Of a stretch of 62,286 bases of DNA, positions 27,373 through 36,324 are shown piece by piece; the first letter of the stretch is position 1; the number at the start of each line of letters is the position of its first letter. The translations under genes were made by a program, and so were the position numbers. The notes beneath the pieces are model-generated. The model was not told the DNA's origin, ran no database searches, and worked only from the letters and a program-made list of their open reading frames with translations. Source of the stretch: Bacteroidales bacterium (GTDB lineage: Bacteria; Bacteroidota; Bacteroidia; Bacteroidales; UBA4417); assembly GCA_016707705.1 (NCBI GenBank), contig JADJHD010000024.1, positions 1 to 62,286 on the forward strand, given 5' to 3'.

Positions 27373-27757
27373 CTTAACAATCGCATGACAATCATCTGAC
27401 TATCGAATGACTATCGAATGACCATCGCATGACAATCGTCTGACAATCGAATAACCATCGTATGACAATCATCAGACTATCGAATAACTATCGAATGACT
27501 ATCGCATGACAATCGAATAACTACCGAATGACTATCGAATGACTATCGCATAACAACCGTCTGACTATCGCATGACAATCGTCTAACTATCGCATGACAA
27601 TCGCATGACAATCGTCTGACTATCGAATGACCATCGTATGACAATCGCATGACAATCGTCTGACTATTGAATGACCATCGCATGACAATCGCATGACAAT
27701 CGTCTGACTATCGAATGACCATCGCATGACAATCGTCTGACTATCGAATGACTATTG
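27373..27757. repeat. 11-bp tandem repeat array, 35 units
   Basis: Thirty-five unbroken units of 11 bp, consensus close to (AA/CA/TC)TGAC(A/T/C)ATCG, from CTTAACAATCG to AATGACTATTG. A higher-order pattern (TCTGACTATCG, AATGACCATCG, then one or two CATGACAATCG) recurs in the last third. Stop codons occur in all frames, so it is not coding. It lies in the gap between the divergent GT4 gene and the thioredoxin-like gene. Confidence 0.95.
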
Positions 27758-27892
27758 TCTGACCTCCAAAGGGCTACAAATTACCCTTTAGGTTGTCTAA
27801 TCCAGTGACCATTTATATTTTTTTTAGATGCTTGCTGGAAAAATATGCTCAATTTTGTGGTTCCCAAAATTGATTCTACTAAAATTAAACGA

Positions 27893-28912
27893 ATGAATTT
27901 TACCCGTCATACCTTCGCCTTGCTTACAACAGTAGTGTTATCATCTGTTCTTAGCTTCAATTCTTATGCCCAGCAACCTTCTGATACTGTTATCCGTTGG
28001 AAAACGCCTTCAGAAGTGCAGGAGTTGATGAAGACTAAGCCCAGGCCCATCATGGCATTCATTTATTATCCGGGAGAAGATTCTTCCAATCAGATGATTA
28101 CCAATACTCTGGCAGGAAGGGAGATTTGTACATTCCTGAATTCAAGGTTTTATGCCATCAGGATTAAGGCTAATGACAAGTCAGACCTGGTTTGGATGGA
28201 TGGAAAGACCTACAGCTTGCCTGCTGATGGAAAACTCAATGATCTTGTGCCGCATTTGTTAGGACCACAGCCTGTTTTCCCAAGTTTGTTGTTTTATAAT
28301 ACTTCAACTGCAGGTTTCCTTTTCAAGGGGTATCGGGATCGGTACGAATTGCTATGCCTCCTCACTTATTTTTCGGAGGAAATTGACAAAACCACGCCTT
28401 ACGATCTTTGGGCAAAAGCATTCCTAAAAGCCTTCCCTCCTTCCGGAAAAGCTACCACTCCCAAAACTGTTATCAACTGGAAAACCCTGGCTGAGGTAAA
28501 TGAATTGCAGAAAACCGCACCCAGGCCCATATTCATTGCTTGGTATTCTCATTTTGATGCCAGCTCAAAAGTGATGATGTTCAATACATTTGAAGATGAG
28601 CGCAATGCCACCTATCTGAACGATAACTTCTACAGCATAAAGATGGATGTCCAGAACCATGACAGTCTTTTCTGGAAGAAACCCTACATCTATCAGACGG
28701 GAGATAAATTCCATCCTCTGGCTGTAGAACAGATGGATGGTAAACTTAAAGTTCCAACCCTGTTATTTTATACTCCTGAAGGAGAAAGAATAAGTATTCT
28801 GCAATCCTATCTCGGGCCAATGAATTTATATGCACTGGCAAATTACGCCGGCAGCGGGGCATTCAGAACACAAAAACTTCAGGAATTTATCAGAACCTTT
28901 AAGGTTGAATAG
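27893..28912 (+). CDS. Exported protein with two tandem thioredoxin-like domains lacking CXXC
   Basis: From ATG 27893 there is a signal peptide ending SFNSYAQQ, then two homologous halves. Each begins with a matching phrase (IRWKTPSEVQELMKTKPRPI and INWKTLAEVNELQKTAPRPI), continues into a thioredoxin-like strand (MAFIYYPGEDSSNQM and FIAWYSHFDASSKVM) and ends with PSLLFYN or PTLLFYT. At the site of the CXXC motif there is no cysteine in either half, so redox activity is unlikely. It may be a chaperone or a scaffold. No operon partner is evident. Confidence 0.72.
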   Translation: MNFTRHTFALLTTVVLSSVLSFNSYAQQPSDTVIRWKTPSEVQELMKTKPRPIMAFIYYPGEDSSNQMITNTLAGREICTFLNSRFYAIRIKANDKSDLVWMDGKTYSLPADGKLNDLVPHLLGPQPVFPSLLFYNTSTAGFLFKGYRDRYELLCLLTYFSEEIDKTTPYDLWAKAFLKAFPPSGKATTPKTVINWKTLAEVNELQKTAPRPIFIAWYSHFDASSKVMMFNTFEDERNATYLNDNFYSIKMDVQNHDSLFWKKPYIYQTGDKFHPLAVEQMDGKLKVPTLLFYTPEGERISILQSYLGPMNLYALANYAGSGAFRTQKLQEFIRTFKVE

Positions 28913-28971
28913 CAAGATTTTATATTGGATCACCTTAATAAATTCTCTAAGCTTTTTTAAGAAGCAGAATT

Positions 28972-29499
28972 TTACTTTTTTTCGTGGTTCTTCAGAAGAG
29001 AATCTACAAATTCAATGGCATTTTTAAGCCTGAGTTCACCTGTTCCGGACACAACAGAATAATTGACATTCAGAGCATCAAGCGCTGCCTTGTACTTGTC
29101 GTAAAGAAGCTGCCTCATTTCAGGATGCTCGCGCAAGGGGTCATATTCCCATGGAAGATCAATATCACAAAGCAGATAAAGGTCATAGCGATGCGAAACA
29201 GTCATATCCTCAATCCAGGGATGAACTTTGCCAAATCTTACCTCACACCAGATTCGTGTGACAAGAAACTCAGTATCTGAAAACAGCAGCCTGCTGGCTT
29301 TCCTCAATTCGATATTCTCAGTTTTGAACTGTCCTTCAGCAATCGTAAGGATATCACCATATGTATACTCCCCTCCAGTATGACCAAGAAACTCTCTTGC
29401 ATATTCCGGTACCCAAGTGGTGTTGTAATATTGGGCAAGATTTTGGGCAAGCCAAGATTTTCCGGTAGATTCGGGACCTGTTATGGCAACTTTAATCAT
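28972..29499 (-). CDS. NadR-type ribosylnicotinamide kinase (AAA, P-loop)
   Basis: The 175-residue P-loop protein starts MIKVAITGPESTGKSWLAQ and has EYAREFL and LFSDTEFLVT, as in the kinase domain of NadR. The N-terminal adenylyltransferase and HTH domains of full NadR are missing. It should phosphorylate nicotinamide riboside to NMN. The start at 29499 overlaps the pnuC stop by 4 bases (ATGA), which is strong support both for this start and for a transport-and-trap pair. Confidence 0.84.
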   Translation of the reverse strand: MIKVAITGPESTGKSWLAQNLAQYYNTTWVPEYAREFLGHTGGEYTYGDILTIAEGQFKTENIELRKASRLLFSDTEFLVTRIWCEVRFGKVHPWIEDMTVSHRYDLYLLCDIDLPWEYDPLREHPEMRQLLYDKYKAALDALNVNYSVVSGTGELRLKNAIEFVDSLLKNHEKK

Positions 29500-30113
29500 G
29501 ATGATGCTCCTTCCTTCAAGCGCTTCCTCCATTCAACAAATCCGCTAATGGCAAGGGCAAGGAAAACCATGTACTGAACTCCTGTGAATGCAAGCCCCTT
29601 ATAAGCAAATAATGGAATCACCAAGGCATCTCCAACAATCCAGAAAATCCAGTTTTCAATCTTCTTGATTGCCATTAGCCACATTGCTATAATAAATATT
29701 GCCGTAGTGAATGCATCAAAATCAGGCACTGTGCTGTCAGTAAATTTAACAAGCACGATTCTGACCAGCACATAGAATAATGCAGTTGCAAGGAGAAACA
29801 ACAGCCCGCTTTTTCGGGAAAGATTGGAAATAGGCAAGAGTTTTTCCTGTTTGTCCTTTCGGGTCCAGCGGTACCAGCCATATACACTCATCACGAAATA
29901 GAAGGCGTTTATACCCATATCTGCATACAAACCAGCATGATAACACAGATAAACATAAATCAAAACATTGATAATTCCGGTGGGATAAACTGCAATCTTT
30001 TCTTTTCGGGCATACCAGACACTGGCTAAACCAAAAGCCACCGCAACAAATTCAAGCCATCCTGTTGCAAGAAGATTATTATAGAACTGCGTAAAAAACG
30101 AAAGAAAATCCAT
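29496..30113 (-). CDS. pnuC: PnuC-type nicotinamide riboside transporter
   Basis: A 205-residue membrane protein with about seven helices and the PnuC hallmarks GWLEFVAVAFGLASVWYARK, YGWYRWTRKD and KIENWIFWIVGDALVIPLF (tryptophan-rich substrate site). The channel takes up nicotinamide riboside by facilitated diffusion, driven by phosphorylation inside. The NadR-type kinase is translationally coupled downstream, so this is a complete salvage module. I see no riboswitch in the 139 bases upstream. Confidence 0.9.
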   Translation of the reverse strand: MDFLSFFTQFYNNLLATGWLEFVAVAFGLASVWYARKEKIAVYPTGIINVLIYVYLCYHAGLYADMGINAFYFVMSVYGWYRWTRKDKQEKLLPISNLSRKSGLLFLLATALFYVLVRIVLVKFTDSTVPDFDAFTTAIFIIAMWLMAIKKIENWIFWIVGDALVIPLFAYKGLAFTGVQYMVFLALAISGFVEWRKRLKEGASS

Positions 30114-30228
30114 GTGCCTTGATTACAAGTCAAAGGTAGAAAAGTTCACAATCGAAACTCCTGAGCTCAGCAGGTGGAAATTGAAGTGAATTCCTGATAA
30201 CTTAGAGGTGCATTCATTTACCTTTTTG

Positions 30229-30236
30229 TACTTTTG
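30229..30236 (+). promoter_or_regulatory. -7 box for the lipoprotein gene
   Basis: TACTTTTG, a TAnnTTTG match, ends 16 bases before ATG 30253. Confidence 0.45.
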
Positions 30237-30252
30237 AAACAAATCCTCTTGA

Positions 30253-30804
30253 ATGACCCGAAAGATTCTTCTTTTTGCTTTTCTTGTTGCAATGCTGACA
30301 GGATTAAGCTCTTGTCTCACCTGCGAACGAAAGGAATATATTTTCCAGTTCACCGGGGAAAATTCAGGAAAATTGACCATCAGGTATATCAACATATTTG
30401 CAAACTCCCTGGATTCAACGGGTGAATTGAAGGTTGATTATGCTGAACTCACCGATATGTGGCTCAATGGCGAGAAACTGGAACGGGATTTCCCCAGGGC
30501 AAAGCACTTTAAGAAGCGCCTTTATGAGCAGGATGGACAGTTATGTGGAGAAGTGGTAATGGAATTTGAGAAATTATCTGACGTAAGGCTATATCGTTAC
30601 CAGCAATCAGGTCCGTTTATGTTCAGCATGAGTGCCGTTAATGATGACGGAGAAAATTTCCAGCAATGCAATGGTGATTTTGGTGGCGATCAGATGCCGG
30701 TTGTATTTTGGCCAGCTGATACCAAAACCCTTCGTTTTTCTACAATTATTGCTCGCCCCGATTCTTCAACGGTTAGTCTCTTAAGCATGTGGAAGAATAA
30801 ATAG
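30253..30804 (+). CDS. Predicted lipoprotein of unknown function
   Basis: The 183-residue protein has a lipoprotein signal peptide with the lipobox LSSC (Cys21). The residues after it (LTCERK) lack the typical Bacteroidota surface-export acid run, so a periplasmic face is as likely as the cell surface. The mature part is short and beta-rich, with no known domain that I recognise. It is divergent from pnuC. Confidence 0.68.
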   Translation: MTRKILLFAFLVAMLTGLSSCLTCERKEYIFQFTGENSGKLTIRYINIFANSLDSTGELKVDYAELTDMWLNGEKLERDFPRAKHFKKRLYEQDGQLCGEVVMEFEKLSDVRLYRYQQSGPFMFSMSAVNDDGENFQQCNGDFGGDQMPVVFWPADTKTLRFSTIIARPDSSTVSLLSMWKNK

Positions 30805-30968
30805 CACAGCTGCATAAGAGTTGCCTGCCGGAAGACAATTTATAGTAAAGCAATACTTTCCTGATACTTCTCAAGTTCATTTGTAAATAACAAATCATCC
30901 TACTCAGATGAAAACTAATCTGTTTATCAAACATTTAGTTGGCACTGTGGAAGAAGCTTACTGTATTC

Positions 30969-31982
30969 CTACCTTGTCGACAATGACTGAAATACCTTCG
31001 CCGAGATTTCTCCCAGAACTTTGGACTGCTTGCTCAAATCCTTACCCTTAGTCATGATGGTAATGAGGTATGGTGAATTTTCAAGGTATACTATTCCTGA
31101 TTCATGCAATTCCTGATTGTTTACATTGCCTTCTTCTCCAAATTTATGAGCTACCTCTACTCCATTTGGCAGGCCCTGTACAATTCCATTTTTGTAATCA
31201 CTTTTTGTGAGAAGTTCAACCGCGTATTCTGAATTATTGGGATCCAGATAGCTTCCATTAAATAAAGCCCTCATGAAGTTTGAATACTCAGTAACGCTCA
31301 TTTGGTATATACTAGACCTGCTATCTGGAACTGAAAGTCCAAAATCAGAAAATACCTTATTGAAGGTAGCTACATCCATATTCCTGTTTAACAGAAAGGT
31401 AGCATCGTTGTCAGAATATTGAATCATATACCGTAACAGCTCCCTGACAGTGTATTTCTGTCCAATCTTTATTGATTCTGAAACATTTACAGCTTTTCTT
31501 TCGCTGGTATATTTCTTATCAAAAAGCAGTTGCTTGTCAAGCACCCCCGGAGTCTTTTCATCCATTTTCAGAAATGCGATCAAGATAGGTACCTTCAACA
31601 TTGAGCCCGGTGAATATCTTTCGGAACCATTGAGGCAAAACCATTCGCTGTTTATAAAATTCCTTACATACACCGAGGCTGAAGTCAAGGTGCCATCAGC
31701 AGAGTAATTCAAAATTGTATTGTTTACTTCTTGCTTAAGAAGCTGGAGGTTTTCTGACTCACAACTGCTCTCAATGTATAAAATGGGCTTGATCAGGTTA
31801 TGCCCGTTAAGTCTTTTAACCCTGTATCCACAATTTTCAGAAGGAATTGATTGGTTTGAAGACAATTCAGCACTTGATTTACTTATCGCCTTTTTGGTTA
31901 CAATAAAAGTTGCAGCACTTGAAATTACAACGATGAGAACAAGATAAACAATAGAAACTTTCTTAACTGGAAGGTTGGACAT
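30969..31982 (-). CDS. Class A beta-lactamase-like serine hydrolase
   Basis: The 337-residue protein has an N-terminal anchor (VYLVLIVVISSAATFIV). Its active-site motifs are SMLK (Ser127, Lys130) in RYSPGSMLKVPILIAF, SDN in QYSDNDATFLL, and HKFGEEG in place of the KTG motif. This fits the beta-lactamase2 family of serine hydrolases. The His in place of the KTG lysine and the absent omega-loop Glu signature (ExxLN) argue against efficient antibiotic hydrolysis; a cell-wall-directed esterase or peptidase is as likely. It is a single gene. Confidence 0.75.
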   Translation of the reverse strand: MSNLPVKKVSIVYLVLIVVISSAATFIVTKKAISKSSAELSSNQSIPSENCGYRVKRLNGHNLIKPILYIESSCESENLQLLKQEVNNTILNYSADGTLTSASVYVRNFINSEWFCLNGSERYSPGSMLKVPILIAFLKMDEKTPGVLDKQLLFDKKYTSERKAVNVSESIKIGQKYTVRELLRYMIQYSDNDATFLLNRNMDVATFNKVFSDFGLSVPDSRSSIYQMSVTEYSNFMRALFNGSYLDPNNSEYAVELLTKSDYKNGIVQGLPNGVEVAHKFGEEGNVNNQELHESGIVYLENSPYLITIMTKGKDLSKQSKVLGEISAKVFQSLSTR

Positions 31983-32356
31983 ATCGTAGAAATTTGAATC
32001 AAAATTAGTCCATTTATAGTAGTCTTTCAGAAAAATATGAATGATTTTTTCAAGTCTGTATCATGCCTTATTTCGAGTAGCAACTATTTCTCATTTAGCT
32101 GATTTACTATTACTTAAATCTTCCCTTTTATTTTAAATAACTAAAGCTATCAATACGATATCTCTTAAAAAAGCACAAATCCTGAGTGAGAATTGTTTTC
32201 TAAAGGTATATTTGAGTGCTGATTCAAATTTTAAGCAAGCCCCTTCGGTTCAAATCCCACATTACACTGGTTAGTCGCTTGCTTTTGATTAATTCGGTAA
32301 ACCAAAATCATATTAATGGAAAGCTCAAATTTAGAAGATCTCATCCAAAGCTCTTT
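31983..32356. other. Intergenic stretch with one promoter box
   Basis: Divergent spacer. It contains TATATTTG at 32207-32214, probably driving the ABC permease gene with a leader of about 130 bases. Nothing else recognised. Confidence 0.5.
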
Positions 32357-33307
32357 ATGATTGAAAGCCTGATCATAATCCGGTTCAGACAAATTGGGAG
32401 GGAGCTACAGTTGATAGGATTCCTCAAATCCCTGTTAGTATTGATTGTACTTCTGCCTTTATCGGGATTCTATCTTTACAAACAGCTTGACAATCAGGGA
32501 ATAAACTTAGCCATTATCGCGGCAACTGCATTCCTTATATTCATGATGCATTCAAGAAGGAAAGATCACAATTTTATTTCGAAGCTAACTGATTCGCCCT
32601 TTAGGATATACCTGACCGAATATCTGCTTCTCTCCTCCCCTTTCCTTCTGCTTCTGCTGCTAAAAGCATTATTCATTCAAGCTTCAGCATTTGCGTTGGC
32701 ATTGGCTATAATTTCCGCCACTGTTCCGAAAGTCAGGAAAGAATACACCTATCATGTTATTACGAAACTCATCCCTGATAAAATATTTGAATGGCAGAGT
32801 GGTATCCGCAAAAGCCTGATTGCATTGATCCTAATCTATGCAATAGGACTTCTGGGACTTTTGAACATTTGGTTTGTAGCTGCATCTGCATTCTTCCTGG
32901 CTCTTGTAATCAGCACATTCTACTCAGAATGCGAACCTGTTAAAATTCTGGAGGCTAGAGAAAAAGCACCCAAGCAGTTTCTGACCTCAAAACTCTTTGA
33001 GAACAGTAAACTGATTCTCATTTCATTGCTTCCATTACTACTGGTTGCCTGTTTCCATTTTGAGCAGATACTATGGATTTTCATTGTTCTGCTTGTAATA
33101 ATGAACTTTATGATGGCTAGCATATTGTTAAAGTATGCCTACTATATCCCCGGCAATACTTCGGGGGCACATCAGTTCTTTTGTTCTGTTTTGCTGATGG
33201 CATCCATAATTCTACCCTTTTCAATTCTGATTTTCTTCCTGAACTTGTTTCTCTTCAAAAAATCACTACAAACACTAAATCAACATCTTCATGCTTATCG
33301 TCAATAA
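32357..33307 (+). CDS. ABC-2-like exporter membrane subunit (probable)
   Basis: A very hydrophobic protein of 316 residues from ATG 32357, with about eight to ten membrane helices in paired bundles. I reject the upstream GTG at 32216 because a -7 promoter box lies immediately before it, so the transcript probably starts near or after that codon. No permease signature motif is obvious. The call rests on its 17-bp overlap with the ABC ATPase gene, typical of an exporter pair. The substrate is unknown. Confidence 0.65.
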   Translation: MIESLIIIRFRQIGRELQLIGFLKSLLVLIVLLPLSGFYLYKQLDNQGINLAIIAATAFLIFMMHSRRKDHNFISKLTDSPFRIYLTEYLLLSSPFLLLLLLKALFIQASAFALALAIISATVPKVRKEYTYHVITKLIPDKIFEWQSGIRKSLIALILIYAIGLLGLLNIWFVAASAFFLALVISTFYSECEPVKILEAREKAPKQFLTSKLFENSKLILISLLPLLLVACFHFEQILWIFIVLLVIMNFMMASILLKYAYYIPGNTSGAHQFFCSVLLMASIILPFSILIFFLNLFLFKKSLQTLNQHLHAYRQ

Positions 33308-33977
33308 CTTATCTGTTTCCTACGACAAGAAAAAGGTACTCGAAGGATTGGATATTGAATTCCAGGCCGGAATGATTCATGGATTGGTTGGCTTGAACGG
33401 GGCCGGAAAGACAAGCTTTCTGAACTGCCTTTATGGTTACAAAACCAAGGATTCGGGGATCGTTCAGTTTATGGGAGCTGAATTGAAGCGAAAAGACATG
33501 GCTTATCTTGAGACTGAAAATTATTTCTATTCCAATATTACAGGCCGTGAATACCTAAGCCTTTTCAACAGTCCTGAGTCCAATTTCGAACTGGATGACT
33601 GGAATGCAATCTTCAAACTTCCTCTCGAACAACTCATTGACAGTTATTCAACCGGAATGAAGAAGAAACTGGCCCTGCTTGCAATGCTTAAACAGGACTG
33701 TAAAATAATGATTCTGGATGAGCCCTTTAACGGTCTTGATATAGAATCAAGCAAAATATTGAGCATGATCCTGCTAAGGATGAAAGAGAAAGGACGAACA
33801 GTTATTGTGACCTCACACATTCTTGAATCACTGACCAGCATCTGCGACTTTATCCATTACTTGAATCAAAAGACAATCTGCTTCAGCCGCGATAAGGAAC
33901 ATTTTGAAAATCTTGAGCATGAAATCTTCAGAGAGATGAAAGAGGAGCATTCACAACTGCTGGATAAGGTTCTGTGA
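33291..33977 (+). CDS. ABC transporter ATP-binding protein
   Basis: The 228-residue ATPase has Walker A GLNGAGKTS near residue 35, a divergent signature YSTGMKKKLALLAML in place of LSGGQ, Walker B KIMILDEPFNGLD and the H-loop VIVTSHILES. The YSTGMKKK form is typical of ABC-2 export systems. It overlaps the permease gene by 17 bases and is followed by a terminator, which closes a two-gene operon. Confidence 0.9.
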   Translation: MLIVNNLSVSYDKKKVLEGLDIEFQAGMIHGLVGLNGAGKTSFLNCLYGYKTKDSGIVQFMGAELKRKDMAYLETENYFYSNITGREYLSLFNSPESNFELDDWNAIFKLPLEQLIDSYSTGMKKKLALLAMLKQDCKIMILDEPFNGLDIESSKILSMILLRMKEKGRTVIVTSHILESLTSICDFIHYLNQKTICFSRDKEHFENLEHEIFREMKEEHSQLLDKVL

Positions 33978-33990
33978 TTGAGGACAAAAA

Positions 33991-34016
33991 AAAGGCGGGA
34001 TAAACCCGCCTTCTTT
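33991..34016. terminator. Terminator between the ABC operon and arcB
   Basis: An 8-bp GC-rich stem (AAGGCGGG at 33992-33999 with CCCGCCTT at 34005-34012, 5-nt loop) has A-rich and T-rich flanks, so it can serve both convergent units. Confidence 0.8.
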
Positions 34017-34034
34017 ATTATAGTAACTCAGATC

Positions 34035-35036
34035 TTAGGAGCCTAAGGTTGCAACCATAACGGCCTTTATTGTGTGAAGGCGATTTTCTGCCTCATCAAA
34101 AACAATTGAATTATCTGATTCAAAAACGTCCTCAGTAACTTCCATTCCATCCAGACCGAATTTCTGGAAGATGTCCTCTCCAACCACTGTTTCACGGTTA
34201 TGGAATGCAGGAAGGCAATGCAGGAATTTCACATTTGGATTTCCGGTCATGGCAACCATTTCCTTATTGATCTGATATGGCTTCAGCAACTTGATTCTTT
34301 CAGCCCATACTTCAGCAGGTTCGCCCATGCTAACCCAAACATCGGTATAAAGGAAATCACATCCCTTAACACCTTCCTGAACATTGTCGGTAACGGTGAT
34401 TTTGGCACCTGTTTCCTTAGCAATTTCAAGGCATTGTTTAACAAGCTCGGGATTTGGCTGGCAATCCTTTGGAGCAACAGCACGGAAATCCATACCCATC
34501 TTGGCTGCACCAACCATCAGGGAATTCCCAACGTTATTCTTTGCATCTCCCAGGAAGGCAAAAGCAACTTTATTCAGTGGCTTGCTGATATGTTCCATCA
34601 TGGTCATGAAGTCGGCAAGCATCTGTGTTGGATGAAACTCATTGGTGAGTCCGTTCCAAACAGGAACGCCTGAATATGCTGCAAGAGCTTCAACAATTTC
34701 CTGACCGTAGCCACGATATTCGATGCCATCATACATTCTTCCAAGTACACGGGCGGTATCCTTCATTGATTCCTTCTTGCCCATCTGACTGCCTGAAGGT
34801 CCAAGATAGGTAACATGAGCTCCCTGATCCAGAGCAGCTACTTCGAAAGCACAACGGGTACGGGTTGAATCCTTTTCGAAAAGAAGAACAATATTCTTTC
34901 CTTTCAAACGGGGTTGCTCGGTGCCGGCCCTTTTTGCCTTTTTGAGTTCAAAGGCGAGGTCAAGCAGATATTTGATTTCCTGTGGAGTAAAATCCAGTTC
35001 TTTAAGAAAATGTCGGTTTCTAAGATTGAAAGCCAT
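34035..35036 (-). CDS. arcB: Ornithine carbamoyltransferase, probably catabolic
   Basis: The 333-residue enzyme has the carbamoyl-phosphate motif DSTRTRCAFE near residue 55, NEFHPTQMLAD, the ornithine loop DVWVSMGE and HCLPAFHN. It interconverts ornithine and citrulline. Its position 77 bases after carbamate kinase on the same strand, and the absence of other biosynthetic arg genes, favour the catabolic role: phosphorolysis of citrulline to ornithine and carbamoyl phosphate. Arginine deiminase is not in the window. Confidence 0.9.
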   Translation of the reverse strand: MAFNLRNRHFLKELDFTPQEIKYLLDLAFELKKAKRAGTEQPRLKGKNIVLLFEKDSTRTRCAFEVAALDQGAHVTYLGPSGSQMGKKESMKDTARVLGRMYDGIEYRGYGQEIVEALAAYSGVPVWNGLTNEFHPTQMLADFMTMMEHISKPLNKVAFAFLGDAKNNVGNSLMVGAAKMGMDFRAVAPKDCQPNPELVKQCLEIAKETGAKITVTDNVQEGVKGCDFLYTDVWVSMGEPAEVWAERIKLLKPYQINKEMVAMTGNPNVKFLHCLPAFHNRETVVGEDIFQKFGLDGMEVTEDVFESDNSIVFDEAENRLHTIKAVMVATLGS

Positions 35037-35113
35037 ATACTTGGTTATTAAAGGTTTATTTAAAGAAACAAATCAAAATTAACTACCCCTGATGTGAAAG
35101 GGACAGGAATTAA

Positions 35114-36058
35114 TTACACAATTGAAAGCCTGGTTCCACCATTATCTACTCCCAGAAGTTCTGATGAAGTTATAATCGCATCACGACCTGTATGCTTAAC
35201 AAAATGGATTGCTGCACGAATTTTTGGAGCCATAGAACCTTCTGCGAAATGTCCTTCCTCAAGATATTTCTTGGCAAGCTTAACACTCATCCTGTCGATG
35301 GCTTTCTCCTGAGGTGTATTAAAGTTTATGCATACCTTAGGAATATCTGTAAGAATGAACAACTTGTCAGCATTGATGTTTCCTGCCAGAAGCGCTGAAG
35401 CAAGGTCCTTGTCGATAACTGCATCAATACCCTGAAGCTTATTTTCAGAAACATAGTAGGTTGGAATTCCACCACCACCTACAGCAATCACGATCTGTCC
35501 GTCGCGGGCAAGATTCTCGATTGAACGCTGGTTGCTGATAACGAGAGGTTTTGGAGAAGCAACAACTTTTCTCCAGCCTCTTCCACGTGGATCTTCCTTG
35601 AAGACTGAGCCTGTTTCGGCAGCCATTGTATCAGCAGCTTCCTTTGTATAATAAGGACCAATTGGCTTGGTTGGATTTTCAAAAGCCTTATCATCCTTGT
35701 CAACAAGTACCTGGGTAATAATGGTGATAATATCACGATCAAGTTCATGTTCCCTCAAAACGTTGCGAAGCTGCTGCTCAAGAACATAACCTATGAATCC
35801 CTGTGAATAGGCAACACAGATATCCAATGGCATTTCAGGCAATCCATGAATCTGGTTACCAGCTGAATTGGAAAGCAGAATATTACCAACCTGAGGACCA
35901 TTACCATGTGTAAGCACAACATTGTACCCACGGTTGATAAGAGTTAACAAACGCTCACAAGTATCTCTTGCATTCTTTTCCTGTTCGTCAATTGTACCTT
36001 TCTGATCTCCTCTTAATAATGCATTGCCTCCAAAGGCAACTACGGCTAATTTCTTCAT
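35114..36058 (-). CDS. arcC: Carbamate kinase
   Basis: A 314-residue amino-acid-kinase-fold enzyme with MKKLAVVAFGGNALL, LTHGNGPQVGNILL and GGGGIPTYY, and KAIDRMSVKLAKKYL near the end, a full-length match to ArcC. It makes ATP from carbamoyl phosphate. It is the first gene of the arcC-arcB unit and has a consensus promoter 22 bases upstream of its ATG. The pair yields ATP from citrulline if an arginine deiminase is encoded elsewhere. Confidence 0.93.
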   Translation of the reverse strand: MKKLAVVAFGGNALLRGDQKGTIDEQEKNARDTCERLLTLINRGYNVVLTHGNGPQVGNILLSNSAGNQIHGLPEMPLDICVAYSQGFIGYVLEQQLRNVLREHELDRDIITIITQVLVDKDDKAFENPTKPIGPYYTKEAADTMAAETGSVFKEDPRGRGWRKVVASPKPLVISNQRSIENLARDGQIVIAVGGGGIPTYYVSENKLQGIDAVIDKDLASALLAGNINADKLFILTDIPKVCINFNTPQEKAIDRMSVKLAKKYLEEGHFAEGSMAPKIRAAIHFVKHTGRDAIITSSELLGVDNGGTRLSIV

Positions 36059-36080
36059 AGGGTTTTCTTTAAATGGGCTG

Positions 36081-36110
36081 CAAATTTAGTAATTTAAGTA
36101 TGCCATGCAA
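36081..36110 (-). promoter_or_regulatory. Promoter of arcC-arcB
   Basis: On the minus strand: TTG (36110-36108), exactly 19 bases, then TAAATTTG (36088-36081). It is a full Bacteroidota consensus. Confidence 0.75.
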
Positions 36111-36324
36111 GTTTCTTTCATTTTCTGGAAAATATATTCATATTACATTATATCAATAAGTTAGATATGACGACTTTATAAGTGTGAAGCCGCTCTGAAG
36201 TCAGTTTTACTGCAAGATGATTATGTTTAACTTAGCAATTCAAAATTACTCTTCACATATGGTTATGTCAGTGATGCTATATACAGTTGGCAGTCCATTC
36301 CGAGATCCAAAATCCTGACCTTTT

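Noticed and set aside
27373..27757. CRISPR array
   Set aside because: The units are 11 bp with no spacers, and no cas genes are near.
30114..30252. Possible NAD-related riboswitch upstream of pnuC
   Set aside because: I looked for paired arms and conserved boxes in the 139 bases and found none.
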